Source: Paulownia fortunei
Lineage: Eukaryota; Streptophyta; Magnoliopsida; Lamiales; Paulowniaceae
NCBI GenBank assembly: GCA_019321725.1
Contig: CM033109.1
Span: forward strand, 11,067,993-11,131,992
Length of the DNA: 64,000 bases
Direction of reading: 5' to 3'
A model generated the notes under the pieces. The model ran no database searches and was not told where the DNA came from. It saw only the letters and a program-made list of their open reading frames with translations. Below, piece by piece: positions 11,731-24,399 of this stretch. Both the position numbers and the translations under genes were made by a program. Position 1 is the stretch's first letter; every line of letters starts with the position of its first letter.

Positions 11731-13317
11731 TTCTGTAGACTATCCACGTACATGATCTTTGAAAATGGCGAAACATAACCATGCTAGTAAGTTTTATTTG
11801 TTCTATAATTCATTTTGTATTTCATGAATAATATTGGCCATGTGTTTTAAGATTTTGTATAAAATAATGTTGAGACAGACCTATTAATAATAACAAGTAT
11901 AAAATTTATGTTTGGTATTCTATATTTGGAGCTTCATATTCTCTATTATTCACTAAGTATGTAATAAGACTGGATAGGGTACTTGATATATATATATATG
12001 AGGTTAATTACAATGTTTTAATTCATTTTGGACGTTCAAGATCAACTAATTATATTTCAAGAGCTCTAGATTAATTTTGTTATATTGGTTATGATTATGA
12101 TATAACCTTTTGGTATTGATTGATTTATTGAGAATTATATATTGTGTATTATTTCAGGATCATTAAGAATTTTAAATTCTTGGTGATGAATTTAGAAATT
12201 TTATGGAGACTATAGTAGGAAAATATTTAGTATTTGCAAAAAAATAAAGAAGATTGTCAAATTATAACTTTCTACAGTTACTCTGAAAGAGAATAGTAAA
12301 AAAGAGTTATTATCGATTTTTGGGTTCTGTTATAATTTTTAGAAATGACCAAGTTTACTAAAAATCCATTTGTGTGATTTAAGATCTCTTGATACATGTT
12401 GAAAAGAAGTTTTTTTGGGCATGCTATTGACTAACCAACTGATTTTATCCGGGATATAGTTGTAAGAACAAATCCAATCTCGCTTTTAGTTTATCATATA
12501 CACCTATTGGAATTCGATGAACCTTTAGTGATATTGTTATAATATTAGGCAAGGCATTATGGTCTAGTGCTTCTCCTAAATAAGCTCCACTTCATATTCA
12601 TCTAGAAGAAAGATGAATATTGAGATTATGTATTATTTATTGCAACTGAATTGACTAATAATTTGTAATAAGTACAAAAATTTTATACTAAGGTTTATTT
12701 GATATGTTAAGAGAAGCTACTGTGATCTTGAGGATTGATTTTAAGTTTTAATTAATTATGAATTTCTTGTTGTGCCGTTAGGTTGACTAATGCCTTAATT
12801 GTTTTGATATACATGATGAATAATATATTTGATGATTCTATTTGAATATGTTGGGGTGATATTCATTTATGATATCTTAGTGTACAACGAGGATTTATGA
12901 TATTCATTTATAATATATTCTACTCTAAGGAAGTAGAAAATTATTTGTTCAATTTAGTAAATGCGATCTTTTGGTTGTGTAATATAATATTTATTTTTAG
13001 GACTCATAATTTTCTTAAGAAGGTGTCCTTATTAAGAGGATGAATTATAGTAAATGGTGAATTGTGTGTTTATTAATATTTTGGTAAGACTAATTTTGAT
13101 TAATCCAAAATGAAATACTCAAAAAAAGGTCGATGAAAGGTTAACATTAAGATGAAAGGTGGAAGAGGTAGTTAAATAGATTTTTTGTGGTAAGTGATAA
13201 TAATCTCTTAATAAAAGGTAGATGTCAAAATGAGGGATAAGAAATTGCAAAACTAAGTTTTAGGTGGATCATTTATCTTTTTATTTGTTTATTTAGTGGA
13301 ATGAATGATGATTGTGA
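11731..13317 (+). repeat. Internal tandem duplication of the Del-type element, copy 2
   Basis: Second copy of the 2.1-kb internal unit, 1.59 kb long, lacking the counterpart of 10896-11450. At the deletion point the text runs aagaaggtgtcctta then straight into the aggatgaattatag block that lies at 11451 in copy 1. The copy ends at about 13317, after which unique internal sequence leads into the integrase. Confidence 0.85.
12733..12905 (+). pseudogene. Reverse transcriptase remnant, copy 2
   Basis: The same RT block as in copy 1: NYEFLVVP..G, TNAL and a phrase like FDDSI, followed by a frameshifted catalytic region near 12860. It retains the same stop after the VPLG-type motif, so at least that stop predates the duplication or both derive from one dead template. 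Confidence 0.75.
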
Positions 13318-13429
13318 TTTTAAAAAAATGTACAGATATCGGATACTGGATGAGCTATTATTGTTAATATTTAGTTTGCCACTAAAAAGGGATATACGTA
13401 AAAGTTCATATGTTGGAATGATTTAGTTA

Positions 13430-14160
13430 TACTTTTATTTTCTGGTGGAAATGGGAAGGCATTTAGAAATTTTGTACATGATAATGGAATTGGGTTATTG
13501 TTCATAGGTTATCTGAATATGCTCACTCTTTCTCAATTTATCCTAGGTATTCCATGGAAATTTATGGAAAGATAAATGTGTAGGAAGCGGTTAGACTTTA
13601 TGATTTATTAATGTCTATTAGTTTTGATGTAGATTTAAGGTCTTTGTCCACTTTCTAGAAGATCTTACATCAGGTATTGGGAACAAAATTATATTTTAGT
13701 ATCGTGATCAAATGGGTAACTAACACAAACAAATTAGACTTTGTAAGATATGTTTAGAGATTGTGTATTAGATTGTTGATGTCAATTGAGAAAAAATTTC
13801 CTTGGGTGGAATTTCTTATAACTACAGTTATAAGGCTACTTGGGATAGTTCTCTATGAGGCATTATATGATAGAAAATTTAGGTCATCATTTTATTAAAA
13901 TGAATTTGGTGTTCTTTTAGGCTGAATATGATTTGGAAAATGATAGAAGTTGTTGAACAAATTGCCAATGTCTGGAAACTAGTTAGAGGTGACCATAAAG
14001 TTATGCAGATTAAAGAGGGAATATCATTGCAATGTATGATAGGGGATCAAATTTTTGAATGTGTCTCCAATGAAAGGGATTATGCAGCTTGGGCAGAAAA
14101 AAAAATAAAAAAAATTTGGGGATGTTACATACAAACTTGATCCTAGGTACAATGGTTTGG
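13430..14160 (+). pseudogene. Integrase and C-terminal domain of the Del-type element
   Basis: Plus-strand pieces follow the order of a gypsy integrase: WKWE near 13446, VIVHRLSEYAHS near 13500, EAVRLYDLL near 13590, FWKILHQVLGTKLYFS near 13655-13700, FPWVEFL near 13800, VLYEALYDRKFRS near 13845, then a region with VSPMKGIMQLGQKKK near 14055-14105. The last motif is the conserved linker before the chromodomain-type tail of Del/Tekay elements. Integrase joins the DNA copy to the chromosome. Stops and frameshifts occur throughout, so it is inactive. The 71-codon open frame at 13928-14140 is only a surviving segment of this domain. Confidence 0.8.
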
Positions 14161-14171
14161 TTTGCATTACT

Positions 14172-14183
14172 GAGAGGGAAGGA
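14172..14183 (+). other. Polypurine tract
   Basis: gagagggaagga lies directly against the 3' LTR start (TGCAATACCC at 14184). This is the normal position for the primer of plus-strand DNA synthesis. Confidence 0.75.
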
Positions 14184-17100
14184 TGCAATACCCAATCCTC
14201 ATACTACTCACTTGGCCAAGATGATTCATGTATTACATGTTATTCATAAGTGCTTGCATTGAATCTACATGACATGATACGTTTTACCTTATAATCACAT
14301 TTGATCATTAAATTTCTAGAAAATCTTATATGGTGTTAGTTGTCGATCATCATTATATAAGTAATCAACATTAAATTGAAATAAGAAAAATGAGGTTGAT
14401 CAATATTGGATGTTGATGGGATATATAGGTTATAATTTTGGAAGTGTTAAAGTTATTACTAGTAACTTATACGGTTTGATTCGATTTCATCCAAGTATTT
14501 CAAAAGTATATATCGGTAAATTGCACATTTGGGACATTAGACATAAGATAATATGATTGAAAGATGATATTACAATATTCATTTATGTATAAGATTATAT
14601 AATTTTTAATATGGACAATTATTTAAGAATCGGGTGACAATCGGGTAAGAAATTAAATGAACGGTTAGGAAATTAGCTTATGAATTATCTATGGTATCTT
14701 GTGGTAATTAAAATAGGATGCAATAAAATTAATGTATAGTAAGACACATCTGATCTAGGCTTAAAAGATGGGTGCGAGGTCAGATTTATACTACAACCTA
14801 CCACCTCATGCTTGCTACCAAGCTTAAGCGAGCACCTCAAGTGCCACCTCAAGCTTTCTTTCACTCTTAGCCATTTACCCATGACCCTCAACCATTTTCA
14901 GTTATTTTTAGGGTCCAAACTCATGTCAAAATCTCTCTAAGCTGGTACTAATTGATTCCAAGTGATAGAAAAGGGCAAAGGAAGCAAAAAGAAATAGTAA
15001 TCACAAGTAGAAGCTGAAACTGGCGTAGGTAAGGTTCATATACAATTTTAACATCAATTTTTATATTATTTATGGGTTTTGTGATTTCTTAAGATTCTTA
15101 TCTTGTTCATGATGATGTTTTAGGTTATTTATAGGGTTATTATACGTAAAATAATGATTTGTGGTTGCAAACACATAATAGAACCACTAAGGGCCAGAAT
15201 CTATATATATGCTAATTTCTAGTTTATTGAGCTTGAAATATGCAAGAAACCTTGGGTAAATTCTATATTTATCATCATGAATATGTATATATAGGATTTA
15301 AGATTATGTATTTAGGTTTGGATAGCTTAGGAATTAAAATATGGCATATAATTAAAGAGATGCTCAAAACTGTCTCCATCGAATTTTAGATTATGTCCTA
15401 TGTGAAGGGGACTGGTTTTATAGCATTAAATCCATTAGTTTTGGAAAGACTATGACCTGGTTGTTTCTGTGTATATGTTATCTAAGTGTGGTGAAAAATT
15501 TGGGGTGATTGGATATACTTAAGGGTGTCAAAACCATTAATGACATGAAGTGCACAAAACTGTCACTGTAGGAAAAATCTGTTTCACTATGCTGTGAAGG
15601 GAGCTGAATTTGGGAAGCTATATCCATGAGTTTTAGCCATTACATGACATGTTTACATTATTTTTGATGTTAGATAAATGTGATAATAATTGGGGAGTGA
15701 ATGAATATGTCTAACAGTGTCAAAATAATCAGGTAAATTAATGTGGCAGTAAGAAAATATGAAGTTGTGAATCTGTCCAATTTAGTTCCTTAACATGTTC
15801 CAGGATAGATGTGGTGCACTTGATCCCTAATATTTAGGGCAATGTTATAAGAGTTATAATACATCAATTCAGTGAGTCTAGTATACACTTAAGATATGGA
15901 ACAAAAATGCGTAGAAGGTTGTATTCGGTTATAGTTTCTAAGTGGTAAGGTTGTTTAGTTAATTTGAAATTCAAGATAAACTTTATACTATATTAGGTAT
16001 AATGAACTTGTTAATTGAGGATGGTGATTGATATCTTGTATTTTTACATATTGTTTCACATCTAAGATTAGGGAGTAATACTTGAGAAACCTAGAAGTAA
16101 CACACAACTAATCAAAGGTAAGTGAAAATTCATTTGCAACTATAATGCATGAACATAGTATGTCTTGAAGCATTTATACCTAATGTGCAAATGATATTTA
16201 AATTGATTGGATGACAAATATAGTATGTACTTTAAGAGTTTTATGACTCTTGAAACATGTTGAGAGCAAGATGACTTGCATTTCATATTGAACACACCAT
16301 TCTTGAGCATTTACATGTGCATGCATGATATATGAGTGTAGTTAAGATTTTGCATGCACGATATGATTTGAGACGTGATTTACAGAAATAAAATATTTTG
16401 GTTGGCCAATACTAGTGTACCAAGCCATGTGAGGCATGCTTATGTGATATTTTGGGGTGCCGCTCGAAAGATTATAGGGATTGATAGGGGGTGTGCCTTT
16501 GGTAGTCACGAGAGGGTGGACCACTTGATTATGTCCTTATTGACTCCACCGATAGAAAGACTTCTAGAGGATCATAGGGGAAGATAGGGGTGGAGCTCTG
16601 GTGATCCTAGGAGATGGCCCTTGGACTGAGTCAATTTGTTTATGGCCATGTGATTATTGATATTGTTCAAAGCTCTATTCGGTGCATAGTAGGTAGGCCA
16701 AGGGCCCAGTGATGGAAAATAATTTTGAATGAATTGTTTTAGTTCAAGAGCTTGTATTCCTAGCATGATTTCATAGAGATACATCACATATATGTTAGAC
16801 TGTCTCTTCAGTATGCATGATTTTCATTTATTGAGCGTTAGCTCATGTAGTTCATGCATTGTAGGTAAGCATGGTGATACATGAGACTCTTAGGCTTACT
16901 AGGCTGGTTGTTGGAGCTCCTAGAGGATTCTGATGATCACTGTACATGGATGATGACTGCTGGGTTGGGTTGTGTTGTGGCATATTCTAATTTTTACAAT
17001 CATTATTATTGTGTAAATTGTTGTCTATATATAAAGGGTTATAAGATGCAAAATGTCCTTACTTCTCCAAAAGTATAGGCTATTATTTTAATTTTTGAGT

Positions 17101-17375
17101 CTATCATATTATAACTTTGGGATGTCATGTCTTATATAACTCTTGAAATTTAGTTTGAGAATAGTGTGACTGTGATGGGTGTTGTAATTTTTTTTTTATA
17201 TATAAATGGTGATTTTTCTATATATACAGGGTTATATGTAAGAAAATATTTTTACTGTTTTTCAAAATGCTACAGTTGATAAAAAAATTATATATATACA
17301 CATGTACACACATGTGCTACCTCGTCAAAATTATTATTATATCAATATCTATATTTAGTTGTGGGGTGTGTTACA
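14184..17375 (+). repeat. 3' LTR of the Del-type element
   Basis: A 3,192-bp LTR starting TGCAATACCC (T to C at base 3 relative to the 5' copy) and ending GTGTTACA at 17375. It matches the 5' LTR across 4378-6245 and 8592-9576. It is AT-rich, with a short microsatellite-like TA/CA stretch near 17290-17310. After its last base the plastid spacer resumes. This copy is the intact reference for interpreting the rearranged 5' LTR. Confidence 0.9.
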
Positions 17376-17727
17376 TTTTCATATGCATAATAGTGCGAAA
17401 AGAAGGCCCAACTCCAAATTGTTCAAAAATAGTGGCGTTGGGTCTCTCGACCCTTTGACTTAGGTCTGTTCTATTTCTCGATGGGGGTAGGGAAGGGATA
17501 TAACTCAACGGTAGAGTGTCATCTTGATATGGTGGAAGTCATCAGTTTGAGCGTGATTATCCCTAAACCCAATTGAATTTTTCTATTTGGACTTGCCCCC
17601 CTCCCTCCTCCCCCCAATCACTATGATCGAATAAGAATGGGAATGGATAAGAGGCTTGTGGGATTAATGTGAGGGGGCAGGTATGGCTATATTTTTAGGA
17701 ACGAACTGCATGCGCTTCATATTCACC
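17376..17727 (+). other. Plastid-derived trnV/rrn16 upstream region, right part
   Basis: The spacer continues from the other side of the retrotransposon: aatagtgcgaaaagaaggcc at 17388, the trnV gene at 17494-17565, then the plastid 16S rRNA promoter region (gaatggataagaggctt, gagggggcagg, ggctatattttt). The similarity fades after about 17727, before the start of the 16S rRNA gene, which is absent. Near 17709-17722 the text reads catgcg then cttcatatt, where I recall plastomes reading catgcg, aatatgaag, cgcatgg. The loop of that small hairpin therefore appears inverted. Confidence 0.85.
17494..17565 (+). pseudogene. trnV-GAC: Plastid trnV-GAC copy with altered anticodon
   Basis: A 72-nt sequence, AGGGATATAACTC through TTATCCCTA, matches plastid tRNA-Val(GAC) along its whole length with paired acceptor ends (AGGGATA/TATCCCT). 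The anticodon loop reads TTGATAT instead of the expected TTGACGT, so GAC has become GAT. Other changes are an A for G in the D-loop region (caacgg for cagcgg), a T in the anticodon stem (cat for cac, leaving a G-T pair) and a T for C in the T-loop (gtttgag for gttcgag). All are transitions, several at CpG. It is expected to be non-functional: it sits in nuclear-type DNA without plastid expression, and the T-loop consensus is broken. Confidence 0.85.
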
Positions 17728-20700
17728 CGTTATGTCAAAAGGACCAACGACATGAAGGAAAAGAAGGAGTAGGAGTAGGAATGCTAATTTGGATGGAATC
17801 GAATGATTACGAGATATAAAATGAGACAAAGACAAGAGGAGAGAACACTTAGATAATCTAGCTCTCTAATGTAATCTTGTACCTTTGCCCAAGTAAGATG
17901 GCCGGGTATAGGTTGGAACCCTATGGACTGATAGGATGAGAAGTAGTCGGGCATCTCCAAAAATTGACATTATTGCAGGTACTCTTTTGCTTATCTAGAA
18001 GGTTTTTAGTAATATATGAGTGGAAAGCTTGCCATAGACAACCTATTACCAACCTCGATGCATCGTAGATAAAGTAGAGTCAATTGACTTGAACCATGAA
18101 AGATGGATAAGCCGATTAGATAGATCTAATGTCAGCTTGGATAAGGTTCGAGTTTCACTGATGCCCTTCACTTCTTTAGTACTAGGGATTGGTCTACCAG
18201 CTCCACTCACATAAGTCAATCGAGTTCCAGTCGAGATAGAAAGTACTAGCTCATCGGCGATCATACCATTGAATAGGTTTTCCATAAATCGATGCCGAGA
18301 TTATGGTTCCAAGTTGGTTCTTATTGTGGAAACGAGTGTCTTGCTTTATCTTTCTAGTAATGCTTTTCCCCTTACCTTTCTCCCCCTACTTTGTAAATTG
18401 CGGGCAATTTGAGATCTGTCTAGCTTACCTATGTTCACTTTTTTTTTTTCAAAATAGAGAATGAGAAAAAGCCGATCCCGACTATCAAAGCGATTGGTGA
18501 AAGCATAAGTAGTCTACTAGAATGTATAATTAGGCTTGAGCACAAGGAACTTCACTGCATAATTGAAAGAGAAAGATGAGATAAAGATCGATTTAAGAAC
18601 AGACGATCTACGGCATATACTATGTCTATGACATGAGAGAGAATCCGCTTTGTCCATGAGTGGGATTGACTTTCCTTCGATGTAGGAAGCATTGAATTAC
18701 ATGTGAAAAGCATGATTAGGCTTAGGGAAGGAAGAAGAAAGCTATGAGAAACATATGTGTAAATAAGAAAGAAAGCCATCAAATTGAATTTCAGACAAAG
18801 AAGATACAAAAGACTGGACACAGTTGCTACAAATAGAAAAGGCACCAATTTCAACCAAATAAGAGTACCATGTTTGCCCAATAAGAAGACTTTATTCCTA
18901 AATCTTCAGAGTACCCAATAATACTTGATCATCCGAGAGTGTTCAAAAACTCTTTGCCATTTTAGAGGTACTAATCGTAGTAAAGTGATCCTTATGATCT
19001 CAGTCGGTTCAGCTACAACAGAGCCGTCTTTTCAACTTCTTTACCTATGGACTTCGAAACACAATCAGTAGGCTGGTGTTCCTTCGACACTCTATTGAGT
19101 AACCTTTTCTGTATCACCGGCTGACTCAGAACTAACTTCAATAATTTGCTCGATAGGAGGCTTTAACATGATTGCTGCCTCAGCCCGCATAAGGGGGGGA
19201 GGAACGATTCTTCCATTTCTGCAGCTTGGACTGGTAGTGAAATTCAAAGGATCGCTGCCAAAGAGAGGATGACAACAGCTCGCTATAAGTTGGAAGTGAC
19301 CTCGATAGGAAAAGAGGAATGTCGGGATTCTAGTTGCCCCTCATCCCATGACGAAGTGCAGAGTTCTTTATCGAACGAAATCAATTCGACCACTTGCTCG
19401 ACTACTTTTCCTTTCTCTTTATTCTTGGGATCCATTAGAGCTTCCTTCACCCTCATCTTCGGTTCTGTATTGCAAACAAAGGCAAAGTTAAGGTAAGAAA
19501 GTCATTGATTGCACTAAGACTGAATGCCCCCAGGATATAGTAATAGAATAGGGGATAGCCCCTCTCAGACTAGCTAAAAACTAAGATGACAACTTTCAAA
19601 GTAAGAAGCAAGTGGAAAAATGGCTTGTTACACTGAATTAGAATCAGAATGCGCTCTTAGTGAGACAGTTGGGATTGAGCTTTCTTTGACCGATTGACTA
19701 GCTTTTCTTGGGCAAAGAGAAGGAGACTATTTAGGCATTAAAAGATGAGTACGAGTTAGACCCAAAGGGGTTTGATGAAACATGAGTTTCTAGGCCTTAT
19801 CCCCCTTCCTACCTTTATGGCATTGAGGATCGACTCTCGATGGACTGGTTTTGAGTGTGAGCTTATCGTTATACATACCGGTCTCTATTGTTGCTAGTGT
19901 AACAAAAAGTGTTTTCATTCTATTGTCTTTTATCTTAGCCGAGGAAAAAGGGTCTGTCCTATACTGTATTGGATTACCTTTTTATTCTATTCATTCCATT
20001 TGTGTTAACAGGACATTAAGTGTGGTCTACTGGGTTGTGGAGTGTTATCAACTTCTATCTTCTATGTTCTACTATGTAGGTTGGCTACCTCACAAAGATA
20101 AGGTGATCCAATTTCATTGGAGCTGTATAGTATGTTTGCGATTCTGTTCTAAATATGGCTGGCCCTCAGCAGCCTTCATTTCCCTTTCCTCTGAGCCTAT
20201 CAGTTTAGTAAAATGTTATCGGGACTTCCACTTCTATGGTCTTTCATGGTGGAGTATATAATGCAAGTATGCATTGGCATAAGATCCTGTAAGGCTTGGT
20301 CGCTCATCTTTCAGCTAGGCATTATGTTGAGGATGTAGTTGGGTGGCCTCTCTACAGGGGTACCTACTTCGGCTGATCGCTTATTAGTTATTGACAAATT
20401 GAGAGTGATTAACCTCTCACTCACGGCACACTTTCTATATTTCTCTTTTTGATATGCGGCTTCACAAGTGAGAAATGGTTCTTAGTGCGTCCTATGAACT
20501 TTAATATGAAAGAAAATGCTGCTATCCAATAAAATGGATTTCTCACGAACCCTATTTGGTTAAGTCCCACCTCCTACCAATGCTCGCCGAGACAGGACTG
20601 GAGACTTCCCATCGACCTTGTGTAGCCATAACACGATGAGACAAAGTTGATTTCACGTAAATAGTTTAATATAAACCTAATCTCTCTCTTCATTCTTCTT

Positions 20701-23700
20701 GAATTGTCCCCGCTTAGAGGAACAGGACCCCTAGAGTTGAGAGACACAACGAACCAGCATAAAAAAAGATTTAGAGTTCCATCTCTATACTTTTGGGCCC
20801 TTAGTTTCAATTTATGTAAAGCTTAAGTTATATACTTGCTGAAGACGTCCTTCTAACTTAGAATGAATGATGCTGCTCCGCTGCTACTACTGTCACCAGG
20901 AAGATACCTTTATTAAGAAATTTAAGGCATCTTTGGGGAAAAGCAATTCTGACTCGGTCGGAGGCCTCAAAGTTGACCCATTTTTTTCACGTTCTCCATA
21001 CTATAAGAGTGAATCACTTCCAACTAAATAAGATGGGATTGGAACCCCTTTTCATAGAGTCAACCATGGAAAAATCATACCCAATGTGATAGGAGTACCT
21101 AGGCCCCTAGTTAGTAGTTATTTAGCTCTATCTCCGGCCTGTAATATGGTGGAATTGCTAATTCTTTTTTGTTCATGGGCTTATTCTCTTTCTCTTTCCT
21201 CCCCAAACAATAGGTGAAGATGTTTTTCTATGCCCAAGGTAAGGCAAGAACATTGGCTATGAATCAATTGGTCCTTTAACCGAGGATACAACTATGAACT
21301 AAACAAAGGCTATCTCTCTTCCAGTGGATGATTTTCCCCACACCAATCCTGGAGAAGAGAAAGGACTCGATGTGAGGTAAGTTGACTGTAGGGTGCTGCT
21401 TGATGCAATTGGGTTAACGGTGTTTAGTGAAGAGAAAACTAAAGTTGAATATGTCGCGACAGGCTCTTTACCATATTAATGTATATGTATTTTCTCAATT
21501 TGGCAGAAGTCAATAGGTTGGTAACTGGTTCATTGTATGTTCCAATATCGACCTACAATAAAAAATAAGTAGGAGCGAATCAAACTTTCTTAATGGGTTC
21601 AAAAACACTTTGCTTAAGCTAAAGCAGCTCACCTGAATAAAGAAAATTGGAAGAGATTTCATATAGAAATTCCTGTCTAAGTGTGCGAAAATATAAACCC
21701 TTAAAATAATGAAGAGAATCGCTTTGCGAGTGTCCGCTCCAACATCTCCAACAGGATAGGAGTCGAAGATATCAAGTCAGAAGAAACCGAAGCCTATAAT
21801 AGGAAGGGTAACAGGAAGGGTGAAATCTTGATCAAAAACCTTATCACTTCAGTAGTGGGTAAAAAATAGAAGAGTAAGAAGTTGTCTTCTATACTCCCAT
21901 AACGCCCGTGAGATTCAAAGTTTAAGATGCTAAAACTCATTCTATTCGTCGGGGTTTCCTTGAACACTGAACCTTTCAAGTACGGGGATCATGCCCTGAC
22001 TAGAACCTTTATGAGCAGCTATTGAGCTTATCCTATTGGCTTCTTGCCCGTATCCCTTCGCCTTGATATTCTAATAGATCAATCTTCTTCTCCAAGTAAG
22101 AACTTCTATAATAAGGTGAGCCCATGACTTATAAGATTTGGATTTTTAATCAATATCAAAGTAAGCAACCTTTTCTAAGAGGCAGTGGCTTCCTAGCCTT
22201 AGGACTGAGACCGTACTCACCGACCGAAAGAACAAGAATGAAAAGGCACTAGAATACTGAAGCTTTCAAGCCCTAAGATAAGAAAGAGTCCCCTTCAAAC
22301 TCCTTCCAAGATTGAGATATGGTTGAGATCACTATTGAGGTAAGCCTCCTTCAAACGTTCTTCTCAACTCGTCGCGAGCACGAGAGGAAGCTATCATGCC
22401 TTACGCACCCTAGTGTAAAGCTTCCACATTAGGCCAAAGCATTGGATCTCAGGATTGACATTAGCCCTAAAGGGAGAACTTTGCACTAAACTAAAGGCAG
22501 TTCGAGCATGGATATAAGGGAGTTTGACATATCAAAAACTATCTGAATATGTGATAAGAGCACCTCAACCATACCCGCATCTAACCATAGAGGCAGGTAC
22601 GCTCTATCATCACTGATTTCTTATGAGAGTTTTGGGTGAGCATAGTATATCCTACATTTTTTTGGTCGAATAGCCTTCTTGTGTGACCTTCAAAGCTTGA
22701 TTAATGTGCCTTAAAGAACTTTTGTGCTTTGCGTCGAGCCTTGTTATGTTTTGCTATTATAGGGGATAATGTATAGTACCACTCAATGCCAGCCCCAAGC
22801 GGCGTAAACCAGCGCAAATAAATAAATAGGCCATTTTTTCTACAAGGTCGGACAGATTCCAACTTTAGCAAGGTATGCCAAAGTAAGTAAAGAACATATT
22901 TAACTTTATGGTAGGTTCAGTAAAAGCAAAAAATATCATATACACAAACTAAAAAAAGAGAGTTTGTTATCCAACAAAGAGCAAGACAGCCAGCCTTGAA
23001 GAAAATATTAGAGCTCGAGGACCCTACTTACTAATTCGTTATGCATGGATGCAGGAAAAGCCAATTATTTTTTTGGGATCGACGCTTAGGATATAATCTA
23101 TTTATTATATTTATAGTAGACAATTGAGTTTCTTAATAAAGAAAAGTTGGGGACATAGTCAACCTCTTATTATAAGAGCGATTCCTTAGGATCGGAAGGG
23201 GAAAGATTGAATCTTGAAAGACTGAGCCCCCGGCTAGCAAGATCGGGAGGTTTAGTGTCCTCTTAAGAAGGAATACCCAACTTTTGGGGTCAGCTTCGAT
23301 CACGAGGAGAGAAGAGCGGACCATTGAAAATCTCAATTCCTATCCACCCAAGGTAGAGAGTTCAATTTCAAATCCAACGATTTATTTACCTATGAATCTG
23401 CTATTATGCAACTCAACCTTTATCTGCTGTTGGATGCATAAAACAACCTATTCTCCTTTCCAACGACTCGATGACCTTTGACATGTTACACCGAGTTGTA
23501 CATAATCTTAACTTTCGCCTTTCACTTGTGCAGTTGGACTGACTAGTGACTTTAAACCTTGAGACCGAGCCCTGACGCTTACCTTTTGATTCATTGCAAG
23601 GAAAGGCTAAAATGAAAAAAGGCCGCGTTAGGTGGACACAAGCCCTTGAGACTTGACACTTGGACACTGGGAAGCTTGTCCCTTGAGACTAGGTCCTTCA

Positions 23701-24399
23701 TGGAACTGCCCTTTTCCTTTCCACTTTGGAATTCCTTATTGCTTTTCCCATTGCCCTGTGCTAAACTCTACTTTTACTGTTGCCAGGTGGAATGATTCAT
23801 TCAACTCGATCGACTCTTCTTTTATCTGGAAGAATTAGTTCTCTCCTTACTATTGTCATTTCAAATATATATCCAATCTGGCCTATCCTGCGGCACATAC
23901 GGTACCTGCTCTTGTTCTTGATGTGGCTCTTTTAAAAATTACTAAAGATATGATAGATGCTCCTATTCTTTCTGCGACAGTTGTGGATGCACTTTACTTC
24001 TTTCTTAGTATCACAGTGCAGCTGTCTTGTTCAAGCTATGGATCTTATATATAGAAGAAGTGCGAAAGCTAGCTTTTGAAAGTAGTGCGAGTTAGGCCCG
24101 AATCTAATTCCTGAGATTGGAATGAGATATCAAGAAATTCATTCAACTTCAAATCAATATTTTCTTTGTGTTCAATACTAGTGGGCACATAGGGTATTGA
24201 CGTATGAAAATCTAGGTCTCCCGCCCGTGTTAGCTCTTCTTTTTCTACTAAGGGTCATCCATAGCTTCTTTGCTTTGAGCGAATCCCCTTTTATGAATTC
24301 TTTGGATTTAATACTCACCACTCTTTTGTCAACTGGAACTGGAAACTGGAAAAGAGACCATCTTCATGGCCTTATTTTAAGCCCTAAAGCCAGCTATGC
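17728..24399. other. Mitochondrial-like gene-less DNA, middle block
   Basis: About 6.7 kb without a recognised gene on either strand. The longest open frames are 109 codons (18552-18881, minus) and 136 codons (19851-20261, plus), and neither resembles a known mitochondrial or nuclear family. Texture is as in the left block, with many aagaaag/ctttctt runs. No rRNA, tRNA, group II intron or ribosomal-protein gene was seen. It is best described as intergenic mitochondrial-type DNA in a nuclear copy, which remains inference. Confidence 0.4.

Larger units (their letters stand above)
4378..17375 (+). mobile_element. Degenerate Ty3/gypsy LTR retrotransposon, Del/Tekay type
   Basis: A 13-kb element with a very long LTR (3.19 kb for the 3' copy), ends TGTAATACCC and GTGTTACA, a tRNA-Met-type primer-binding site just inside the 5' LTR, and a polypurine tract immediately before the 3' LTR. 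Flanking DNA is one continuous plastid spacer: left flank ends ccattattttt and right flank starts ttttcatatg, so the target duplication is a short T-run (4-5 bp). Long LTRs with this terminus and the integrase C-terminal motif VSPMKG fit the Del/Tekay chromovirus group. The element is dead: gag is missing from its normal place, RT and integrase are full of stops and frameshifts, the internal region is duplicated, and the 5' LTR contains an inverted LTR copy. Confidence 0.9.

Noticed and set aside
18552..18881. 109-codon minus-strand open frame starting with a hydrophobic leader-like segment
   Set aside because: No family match, no conserved neighbours, and low-complexity Ser/Leu composition typical of antisense noise.
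19851..20261. 136-codon open frame with several hydrophobic stretches, possibly a membrane protein
   Set aside because: It sits in mitochondrial-like intergenic DNA, resembles no family, and has a length plausible by chance in about 20 kb of six-frame search.
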